Assembly (NCBI GenBank): GCA_903642225.1
Contig: CAHJWI010000033.1
Coordinates: 1-51,788 of the forward strand
DNA: 51,788 bases
Origin: Acidobacteriaceae bacterium
GTDB taxonomy: Bacteria > Acidobacteriota > Terriglobia > Terriglobales > Acidobacteriaceae
Reading direction: 5' to 3'
The number at the start of each line of letters is the position of its first letter. Position 1 is the stretch's first letter. Below the pieces are notes generated by a model. It had not been told where the DNA came from. It was given only the letters and a program-made list of their open reading frames with translations, and made no database searches. Made by a program: the position numbers and the translations under genes. Positions 8,592 through 16,800 of the stretch are shown one piece after another.

Positions 8592-8975
8592 ATGAAGATC
8601 GCTGAAGCGACCATCCTCGTCGTCGATGACGAACCCATCGTGAACCTGACGATGAGTCTGCTGCTCCAGCAAACCGGCGCCACCGTTCTTCGCGCAGAGA
8701 ACGGAGCCGAGGCCTTCGAGCACCTGACCAGGACCGCGGTCGATGTGATGATCTGCGACGGGAACATGCCGGTCATGGATGGCATGACCCTGTTGAACAT
8801 CCTCCATGCAGACGGACGAACCGTGCCCACATTGCTGTTCGTCAGCGGCATGGGCCAGGAGGATGCAACCGTGCTGCAGCCCGTGGGTGTACGACGTCTC
8901 TTGACCAAACCGATCCAGCCGGCGGCGCTGCTTGCGGCCGTTTCTGCCGTATTGGCGGACATCCCCGCACGTTAG
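8592..8975 (+). CDS. Stand-alone response-regulator receiver domain protein
   Basis: A 127-residue CheY-like single-domain protein. Visible conserved sites are the acidic pair in ILVVDDEP, the phospho-acceptor Asp in MICDGNMPVMDGM (about residue 56), the Ser in LLFVSGMGQ and the Lys in RRLLTKPIQP. There is no output domain and no histidine kinase nearby. It starts 12 bases downstream of pepA and so probably shares its transcript, while argS converges on it with a gap of three bases. The partner kinase and function are unknown. Confidence 0.88.
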   Translation: MKIAEATILVVDDEPIVNLTMSLLLQQTGATVLRAENGAEAFEHLTRTAVDVMICDGNMPVMDGMTLLNILHADGRTVPTLLFVSGMGQEDATVLQPVGVRRLLTKPIQPAALLAAVSAVLADIPAR

Positions 8976-8978
8976 AGT

Positions 8979-10985
8979 TCACATTGCAGCGGGAACGCGA
9001 ATACCCAGCCAGTCCAGCACACGTGCCAGTTCCCTCCGGGTCACAGCGGCTGTAGCCAACAGCAGTGTCTTCCGGTCCGCGTCCGTCTCGTTCAGCACGT
9101 GGTTGCGATGGTAAAAGTTGGAAAACTCCTGCGCCAATTGGAAGGCATAGCGCGCCAGGATCGCGGGTTCGGCAGCGGCAATGGCCTGCTCCAGCACGGC
9201 TGAAACGCGCGACAGCAGCAGCCACATCGACCAAAGATCGTCTCCCGCAGTCGCGATCTCCATACCCCCCTCAAGAAAAAGCGAGGTGTCTACGGCGGCA
9301 AGCGCAGCAATCGAACTCTCTTCAGTCACGCCTGCCTTGCGAAGGATATTCGCGGCGCGTACAGCGGCATACTGCACGTACGGCCCGGTCTCCCCTTCAA
9401 ACGAAAGCGCATCCCGAAAATCGAACGCGATGATCGTGTTCCGCGTCACCTTCAACATGAAAAAGCGCAACGCTCCAATGGCAATCGCGGTCGCACTCTC
9501 TATCCGCTCCGCCTCCGGGGTCTCCGGATGGCGCGCATCCACTTCGCCCTTTGCGGCAGCGATCAGCTTGTCCAGCAGGTCATCCGCCTTAACACCAAAC
9601 CCCTTGCGCCCGCTCACTTCCAGATACGGCCGCTGGCGGTCCTCGTCACTCAAGCTGTACCCAAGGTCCATCGCACAGCGAGGCGTCAGCGCAACCATCG
9701 CATAGTTGATATGCGTGTAGTGGTCTGCCGCTTCGGCGTAGCCCATGCCGCGCAGCGCCTCCACCACATTGCTCTGCGGATCGTTCTGCCGCGAATCGAT
9801 CACGTTGAAAATGGCGCTAGCCGTCCCAAAGTAGGGATGCGGCTCCTCACCGTTTACAGCGGAAATCCAGCAGCTATGCTTTGGGTACTCGCGAAAGACC
9901 CTATACCCAAAATCCTTTCCCGACAGCAGGCCGAACTTCCACAGGTGGTACGCAATGTCCTTGCCCACATACGTGACAGTCCCGTTGCTGCGCACCAGCA
10001 CCTTGGCATCTTCGTCGGTATCTCCATCCGCCAGCTCCTCCACGCCCGGTCTCCGCATCACCCAGCAACCCTTGTTCTTACCGGCCGTCTCTTCATACAG
10101 CACTCCGCGCGCAATCATCTCCTGCCGTGCAGCCTCCCAAAAGTGCAGCAGCAGCACCTCACTCTCGCGCGGCAAAAAGTCATACTCAATGCTCAGCCGG
10201 TTCATTGTCTCCAGATGCCGAGAGAGCACGGCGGTCGCTACCAGGTCGGCCATGCGCGCCGTGTCGTTCTCGCCGCCTTCCAACTCGTGCAGGGTCTGCA
10301 ATCGAAGCGCACGGCGAGCCTCCTTCTGCAACGGATCTTCGTCGTACCACTGCGACACCCGCGCGTACAGGTCCCACAGGTAGTAATCGATCCGCCCTCC
10401 CTCCGCCGCAAGCTGCAGCAGCAGCGCGTGCACATCGGCCAGCGACTTCCCCTGCAGATGCACCAGGCCCACAACGGCATCCGCCACCTGCACGCCCGTG
10501 TTGTCGATGTAGTTCTGCACCCCTGTCGGCCAGCCCGTCTTGTACTCATCAGGCCGCAACAGGCGCGCAAAGGTGTCGCCCAGAATGGCATTGCGCAGAT
10601 GTCCCACATGCGCAGCCTTGTTGGGATTAATGCTGGTGTGCTCGACCAGCCGAAACCCCTCTCCACCCACGTCGCTATGCTCACCGGCAGCAATGCGCTG
10701 CACCGTTGCCGCCCTGTCCATACGAACGTTGAGGTATCCCGCGCCCGCTACCTGCACGTCAGCAATGCCGGCCATGGATGCAAGCTGTGGTGCCAGTTCC
10801 TGCGCAATGGCACGCGGTGCCTTGCGTAGCCGCTTGGCCAGCTCAAAGGCCAGTGGCAGGGCAAAATCTCCCAGCAGCACCGTCGGCGGTTGCTCCACAG
10901 CCACCCGCTCCAGGGTGACGCCGTACAGCTCCTGAACGGTTTGCGTGGCATGGTTGATAAGGCGCTGCTGCAACGTGCGGTACAT
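8979..10985 (-). CDS. argS: Arginine--tRNA ligase
   Basis: Class I aminoacyl-tRNA synthetase, 668 residues, attaching arginine to tRNA-Arg in the cytoplasm. The N-terminal Add1 domain (1-~110) is followed by the catalytic HIGH-type motif in SINPNKAAHVGHLRNAILGD. Also present are VQNYIDNTGVQVADAV, the KMSKS-equivalent VSGRKGFGVKADDLLDKL (SGRKG form, as in many bacterial ArgRS), and a C-terminal anticodon-binding helical domain (ETGPYVQYAAVRAANILRKA to the end, with FSNFYHRNHVL). At 668 residues it is longer than the usual 550-600. The upstream membrane-protein gene ends 21 bases before this start, so the two are likely one transcript. Confidence 0.96.
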   Translation of the reverse strand: MYRTLQQRLINHATQTVQELYGVTLERVAVEQPPTVLLGDFALPLAFELAKRLRKAPRAIAQELAPQLASMAGIADVQVAGAGYLNVRMDRAATVQRIAAGEHSDVGGEGFRLVEHTSINPNKAAHVGHLRNAILGDTFARLLRPDEYKTGWPTGVQNYIDNTGVQVADAVVGLVHLQGKSLADVHALLLQLAAEGGRIDYYLWDLYARVSQWYDEDPLQKEARRALRLQTLHELEGGENDTARMADLVATAVLSRHLETMNRLSIEYDFLPRESEVLLLHFWEAARQEMIARGVLYEETAGKNKGCWVMRRPGVEELADGDTDEDAKVLVRSNGTVTYVGKDIAYHLWKFGLLSGKDFGYRVFREYPKHSCWISAVNGEEPHPYFGTASAIFNVIDSRQNDPQSNVVEALRGMGYAEAADHYTHINYAMVALTPRCAMDLGYSLSDEDRQRPYLEVSGRKGFGVKADDLLDKLIAAAKGEVDARHPETPEAERIESATAIAIGALRFFMLKVTRNTIIAFDFRDALSFEGETGPYVQYAAVRAANILRKAGVTEESSIAALAAVDTSLFLEGGMEIATAGDDLWSMWLLLSRVSAVLEQAIAAAEPAILARYAFQLAQEFSNFYHRNHVLNETDADRKTLLLATAAVTRRELARVLDWLGIRVPAAM

Positions 10986-11006
10986 GGACTCCTTTGAAAA
11001 CAGACG

Positions 11007-12080
11007 TTAGCTGAGGGGCAGCTCAGCCGGCAGTTCAGCCAGGTCTTCCGCAATGGGCTTGCTGGCAGCGCCGCGTTGTAAACGGTGGACCAGGAACGCA
11101 ACGCCACCGATGGCCGTAACCCAGAAGAAGACAACAAGATGAATCAGCAGACCGTAGACAGCCGCAATCGGCGTTTGAGCACCCTGGCTGATCATTGAAA
11201 CCTTTGCCGCAAGATCATACGTTCCAATGCCACCCGGTGAGCTTGGAACCAGAAACGACAGATTGCTGAACGCCAGCGCGAGCCACGGTCCGCGGTGGCC
11301 CACGGCAATGTCCAGCATGCGCGCCACAGACACAAAGAGCATGCCCTCAGACAACCAGATCACGACACTAGCGACGAGCAGCAGCACACGCCCGCCAAAG
11401 CTCAGCTTCAGCACTGCGTCAAACAGCAGCAACGCCCAACGCTCCATACGCTCGGTGCGCGGCCCTGCCTTGAACCGGGCAACAATGGACTGCACAAACC
11501 GTTGCAGCAGGCGTGCACCGAACAGCAGCATACCCAGGCCAAGCCCGCACAGAACCAGCACCGGTTCCGCCACATGCAGCAGGCTCAGCGAATGACCCTT
11601 GAACGCGACCGGCGGAAGCGACCGCGCCGCACCCACCAGCAGCGTTACCAGAAATGTAAGCAGCGTAAAGATGTCCAGCAGCCGCTCAAGAATAACGGTG
11701 CTCAATATGGTTGACGACGACGCCCCAAGGTCCGGCGCATACGAAAAGATGCGCAAAAAATCGCCGATCCGGAACGGCAGGACGTTGTTCGCGGCGTAGC
11801 TCGTCATCAGCACGCGCCCGCACACCGCAACGCTTGGAGCGCCGCTGCGGCGCAGCATGAACCACCAGCGATACACGCGTAGCAAATAGCCCAGCACAAG
11901 GAACAAAATCAGCACGCCCAGCCACTGCAGGTGCGCAAAGTGCAGCGCGCGTAGATCGCTGTAATGAATGCTGCGCAAGACGCGCCACAAAAAGAACCCT
12001 GACACCGCAATGCCTGGGAGTACCTTCCACCAGGCCCGCTGGTTGCCGCTCTTCGCTTTGTCCGCGCTCAATTCAGCCAC
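11007..12080 (-). CDS. Lysylphosphatidylglycerol synthase transmembrane (UPF0104/flippase-like) domain protein
   Basis: A 357-residue polytopic inner-membrane protein of the LPG_synthase_TM/UPF0104 family. It has about eight hydrophobic helices, for example VLPGIAVSGFFLWRVL, WLGVLILFLVLGYLLRVYRW and SYAANNVLPFRIGDFLRIF. The Asn-Asn-x-Leu-Pro-x-Arg-x-Gly segment (NNVLPFRIGD) and the later SFLVPSSPGGIGTYDL are the two most conserved motifs of this family. Members include the flippase part of MprF and AglD/hopanoid- or polyprenol-associated proteins; the exact substrate is not predictable. There is no C-terminal synthase domain. It lies directly upstream of argS on the same strand. Confidence 0.8.
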   Translation of the reverse strand: MAELSADKAKSGNQRAWWKVLPGIAVSGFFLWRVLRSIHYSDLRALHFAHLQWLGVLILFLVLGYLLRVYRWWFMLRRSGAPSVAVCGRVLMTSYAANNVLPFRIGDFLRIFSYAPDLGASSSTILSTVILERLLDIFTLLTFLVTLLVGAARSLPPVAFKGHSLSLLHVAEPVLVLCGLGLGMLLFGARLLQRFVQSIVARFKAGPRTERMERWALLLFDAVLKLSFGGRVLLLVASVVIWLSEGMLFVSVARMLDIAVGHRGPWLALAFSNLSFLVPSSPGGIGTYDLAAKVSMISQGAQTPIAAVYGLLIHLVVFFWVTAIGGVAFLVHRLQRGAASKPIAEDLAELPAELPLS

Positions 12081-12189
12081 CGAAGTTCCAAGGCATCGTC
12101 AACGTACCACACGTGCATGACGGAAACCATTACCGCCCATTATACGAAGCAGTCGCAGAGCTCGCCGCGCCTCCGAAGATCAACCACAA

Positions 12190-13806
12190 ATGCCCGTGGG
12201 AAACGGCCAGCCACCGTCTACAGTGAACAGCATGCGCTTGCAACGGCTGAAGCAATGGTTGCGACCCTCCGCTGCTCCACATCTGGACCGGCCTCCGCCG
12301 CAGTGCATCTCCCTTCATGACATGGCATGGCTGCTTCTTCTCACCGCCCTCGCCTTCCTTGTCCTCGGTTACCATCCCTTCGCCGAGGATGGCGGCATCT
12401 ACGGCGCAGCCATCGCACACAGGCTTCAACCATCGCTGTTCCCGTGGGATGCAGAATGGGTCGAGGGTCACACGCGCTTCTCGGTATTCGTTCCAGCCAC
12501 GGCCTGGCTGCTTCTGCATGTGCACCTGTCACTGGCTTGGGGTCTGCTGCTGCTTCAGGGCGTTGGCCTCTTTCAAACGCTTCTCGCCGTCCTCGTTCTC
12601 GCCAGGCTCTGCTTCCAGGACCTCAGAACATCATGGTGGGCCACGCTGCTGGTCGCCATCTCCGCCGGCTTGCCGGTCGCAGGTACAGCACTGTACCTGA
12701 TCGATCCTTACGTGACAGCGCGCACCTTCAGCACTCCCCTGCTGCTGGCCGCCGCTGCTTGCATCCTGCGGCGCAGATGGCTTTGGGCAGCACTCTTCTG
12801 GGCTACGGCATGCGTCATGCACCCCTTGATGGCAGCATGGGGCAGCCTCCCCTTGGCCCTTCTGCTCGCCTCCTGCACCAGCGCAACACCACGGCAACGA
12901 CGCCTCACGTGGATCGCGCTCACATCGGCTGCGCTGCTCACACTCAGCACACTCTCCTGGTCTTCTCCACCTGCATCTCCACTCAGCCGCTCCCTCGCGC
13001 TCACACGCGGCTACTGGTTCCTCTCCGCATGGCACTGGTACGAATGGTTGGGCGTCGTCGCCCCAATTACCCTTCTCGCAGCAAGCGCCGTCTTTTTCCG
13101 GCAGCGACGCAGCTGGACCGCCAACGCCCGAGCTCTCGCCCAAGCCGCCTGCACCTCATCGACCATCGGCACCATCGCCGCCCTCCTCTTCGCCCACCTG
13201 GGCGGCCGCAACTTCGCCGTTGCCCGCCTCCAGCCGATGCGCACGTTCCACTTCACCTACGCGGTCCTGCTCTTAATCCTTGCCGGCAGCCTTTATCAAC
13301 TGCTGCACCTTAGGCCGGCACCGTGGCGTCACGGGCTCATGTGCGGATTCGCAGTATCGGTCGCAACCGCCATGATGTTGTCGCAACGCACGCTCTACCG
13401 GCACTCAGGTTGGGTTGAGTGGCCATGGACGACCACGCACAACGGCTACGTTCAGGCATTCCTCTGGATCCAACAACACACCGGCGTGCGAGACCGCGTA
13501 GCCCTCGACGCACACTACACAAAATCCCCCGGTGAGGACGCCCAGGGCTTCCGCGCCGTAGCGCTCCGCTCCACCCTGCCCGACGATACCAAGGACGCGG
13601 GCATTGCGGCGGTCGTTCCCACACTCGAACAAAGCTGGCTTAACGGCGTCCGTGCGCAGACCGCACTAAATACCGCAACAGACGCTCAACGCATCGAACG
13701 CCTGCGAGCCTATGGGGTGCAATGGTTGGTCTTACCCGCCTCGGCATCCACTGGGTTCTACTGTCCTTACATCAATGCCAGCGCAAAGGTCTGCAGACTG
13801 CCATAA
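12190..13806 (+). CDS. Multipass membrane protein of unknown function (GT-C-like topology)
   Basis: A 538-residue protein with about ten predicted transmembrane helices. They start at MAWLLLLTALAFLVLGYHPF and include WGLLLLQGVGLFQTLLAVLVL, LLLAAAACILRRRWLWAALFWA and AVLLLILAGSLYQLL. The first periplasmic loop has FAEDGGIYGAAIAHRL, an acidic Asp-rich loop reminiscent of GT-C-type proteins. The final ~110 residues are soluble, ending with conserved-looking SFWLNG-like and RAYGVQWLVLPA segments. No catalytic motif was recognised, so no function is assigned. The start is uncertain: ATG at 12190 is used, and ATG at 12232 (MRLQRLKQWLR) is an equally good alternative; neither has a clear Shine-Dalgarno sequence. 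It converges on bcsC with an 18-base gap. Confidence 0.6.
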   Translation: MPVGNGQPPSTVNSMRLQRLKQWLRPSAAPHLDRPPPQCISLHDMAWLLLLTALAFLVLGYHPFAEDGGIYGAAIAHRLQPSLFPWDAEWVEGHTRFSVFVPATAWLLLHVHLSLAWGLLLLQGVGLFQTLLAVLVLARLCFQDLRTSWWATLLVAISAGLPVAGTALYLIDPYVTARTFSTPLLLAAAACILRRRWLWAALFWATACVMHPLMAAWGSLPLALLLASCTSATPRQRRLTWIALTSAALLTLSTLSWSSPPASPLSRSLALTRGYWFLSAWHWYEWLGVVAPITLLAASAVFFRQRRSWTANARALAQAACTSSTIGTIAALLFAHLGGRNFAVARLQPMRTFHFTYAVLLLILAGSLYQLLHLRPAPWRHGLMCGFAVSVATAMMLSQRTLYRHSGWVEWPWTTTHNGYVQAFLWIQQHTGVRDRVALDAHYTKSPGEDAQGFRAVALRSTLPDDTKDAGIAAVVPTLEQSWLNGVRAQTALNTATDAQRIERLRAYGVQWLVLPASASTGFYCPYINASAKVCRLP

Positions 13807-13824
13807 GTCAAGGTGCCGACCAAC

Positions 13825-16800
13825 CTACGGCACACGCAGAGGACGGAACCCAGCCACCGGGAAGAGCCCCGTCGGGTAGTCTTCCGTCGCGTACTGCGCC
13901 CGGAACGTGTACCGCAGAAAAACAGTGGGCTGCGCCACGTTGTAATTGTTGGTATTGTTCGCCTCCAGCAATCCACCGACAAAGAAGTGGTCCGTCAGCC
14001 GGTACGCCGCCTCAGCCTGGACACCGAAGTTGAACCCGGTGTCCGTGTTCACAGATGCCTCGGCGGCTGCACAGGTGCGGTTGGCCAACTGGACCAGTGT
14101 GCAACCGGCCTGTGCGTTGGTCTGCGTCGCCGCGTCCAGCGGAAACAACGGCGCGGTATCTTCCTGAAACGTCTGCACGCCCAGAGCGGCCTGGATCACG
14201 TAGTGCAGCTTGTTCTTGTAGTACCCCGTAAACGTGAACGGCACGCTGCCCAGAAAGTAAATCTCCGGGCTGAAGTAGCCGCCATTGCCATACGTCAGCG
14301 CACGCTCGTTATGATCGAAATGCTCCGCGAACAACGAAGCCCCGACGTTCAGCGTGCCGACACCCGGAAACTGCTTCACGCGGAAGTACGCTCCGGCCGT
14401 CCCCTCATAGCGGCGATTGTCCAACACATGAAAGCCGGTAAGAGCCGCTCCGTCTCCGCTCAGGTAAAGCCCCGCACGCTCGTTGCCGTGGTCGAACCGC
14501 ACACCACCACCGGTGGCCACAACACCACCCCAAATATTGCCACCGTTCAGCAAAGTCACACTGCCAGGGTCGCGCAGACCGGCATAGGAAAGTTGCGTCT
14601 CCTTCACCGAATCGCGTTCGCCAAAGATCGTAATCGGTCCGCCAAGCACGCGATAACGCGCACGTGCGGTGAAGTTGTTCACGAGGAATTCGTACGGCGT
14701 ATACCCGGCGGCCAGACCCAGATTCTGCGTAACCATCTGCAGCTCACCGCCGATGCCTGAAGCGTACTGTGGCGACGGTGTATTGATGGCGTTGGCAGTC
14801 AGCGTACCCAGGTAAGGTGCCCCGCCGTTCGCGTACCGGCTGCTGTCGATCGTCCCGCTCTGTAAAAAGACAGCGCGTGGAACCACGCTGAACCGGGCCC
14901 GTTTGCCCGCGACAAATGTCGCCTCCACAGGCACCTCAATAGCACGCAGCCTGTCTATGCCAGGCTCGCCGCTACGCGCTCTCAGAAAGGCACTGCCCCC
15001 CACCCAACCGCTGTAGCTGGAATCCAGCTGGGCCAGGTCAAGCTCTGTTTGCTGGCGCTCGGTCAGCGGCGGCCCACCCGCTGCACCAAGGCTGGCATCC
15101 GGCGTGAAGTACCCATGGCGCAACGGAATCACGTTGCGCGCAATCAGTTCAGGGTCGGTGGGTGGTTGCTGCCCATCCGTGTTGTACGGAGGAAGATCCG
15201 GGTAAGGCTCAGATCCCAGGCTGGACGCCACGCCCGGATAAAAAATGGGCGCGCTTGTTACGCCAAAGCTGTCGATCCGTTGTGCCCGCTGCACAGGACG
15301 TGTCCGCGTACGCCGGCGCGCACCAGACAAAGGGACGCGAGATGACAGAGGCTGCGGATACTGCTGTGCGCTGCTGTTGCCGTTGCCGCCGTTCAGCCCA
15401 GCGGTAGAACTGGTGCCGTAACTGGTGTAGCTCGGAGTCGTATTGGTTGGAGCAGTCGCGGGCATGGACGATGGTCGCCCCATCTGCCCTTGCGCCGGCG
15501 TCATCGAAGCACCATATGGCTGCATCTGCGAGCCGCCCGTCTGTCCCGTGTACTGAACAGCTTGACCATCGGAAAGATCGGCAGGAGTCTCAACCTTCGC
15601 GGTCGTCGGGTCTGACTGGTGACGGCGCGTCTCTGCCGCCTCCGCTGCCTCATCCTGCGGATGGGAGACACCGGCAGCATTGTGCGACGCTTTCGCATTA
15701 TGCAGAGTCACCCGTTTGCCGGCACCGGTCGGAAACGTTGTGATAATGGTCGAATCTGGAAGTTCGATTTCGCTGGGGTTGTAGCTGAGCGCCGGCCCCG
15801 TAATAGGAAGCGGAGCCTGATAAGGCACATAAGGCCCAAAGACCTCGCCATTGAATTCCGCGGTCTGTGCGCCCTCGCCCCGCGCGGCAGCAATCTGCAC
15901 GTCGCCGTCGGCAGTACCTCTGCGGACCGCGTCGTCGTTCGCTCGGCGAATCTGCTCCTGCTGGTAGGCAAGGTACGGTGCTACATCGGCAGCCGCAGGT
16001 TGTGCATCCGCAGGAACCTGGCTTTCTGACCGCCCGCTCGGCAAAGCACCAGGGGGTTCGTACATGCCCTGCGGGTTACCGTACACGAATGGTTCAAATC
16101 CGTCCGAAGGCTGATAAGGCTTGTAGTCCCCCAGACGTGTGCTGCCACTGCGACCGGGGTTCCGCATATAGCCGGGAACAGTGCCGCTTGAACTGCTGCC
16201 CACCTGCACAGGTGCGCTCCCAAATGTGTTGGACGCACTCGGCAGGTACGGTTGTGCCGGCAGACGAGCCGCCGCTGCCGAAGCTGCAGGGTCCGACCCC
16301 GGTGCAAGCAGACTCGCAAGGTCCTGCGAAGACGCAGCCGGAAGCGCACGCGGGTTCAGCGGTGCAGGCGCGCTCAGCACGTACGCCAGCTCCGAACCCG
16401 GATCAGGCCGGGGCAGCGAGTCCAGCGACGCCTTGTAGTACTCCGCCGCGCGGCTGCTGTCCCCGCGCGCCTGCTCGAACTTCGCCGCGTACCCTAGCAG
16501 CTCACCGTCTTTCGGGTAGCGCACAAGCGCGTACCGCAACCACGCTTCCGTGTCTTTCAAATCATTCGCCGCCAGACCGGCGCCAATGGCGGTCTTGTAG
16601 TCGCCCAGGCTCTGCGCACTCATGTCCTGCGCCTTGAAGATCGTCACCGCTTCCTTCGGCAGGCCAGCTCGCACATACCCACCGGCAAGTGCATTCACGA
16701 CCGCGGGGTTATCCGGAAACGCCTTTGCTGCAGCGTTCAAAATCGCCAGAGCGCGCCGCGTATTCCCGGCGGACGAAGCCTGATTTGCCCGCCGCACCGC

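Noticed and set aside
9528..10829. Long plus-strand open frame (433 codons) opposite argS
   Set aside because: It lies entirely antisense to a gene with clear ArgRS motifs and its translation has no family pattern; it is a shadow of high-G+C coding sequence.
12327..13313. Second plus-strand frame (328 codons) inside the multipass membrane protein gene
   Set aside because: The 12190-13806 frame gives regular hydrophobic helices, whereas this frame is Arg/Ser/Pro-rich without pattern.
13813..14760. Plus-strand open frame (315 codons) opposite the bcsC barrel
   Set aside because: Antisense shadow of bcsC with Arg/Val-rich translation and no recognisable domain.
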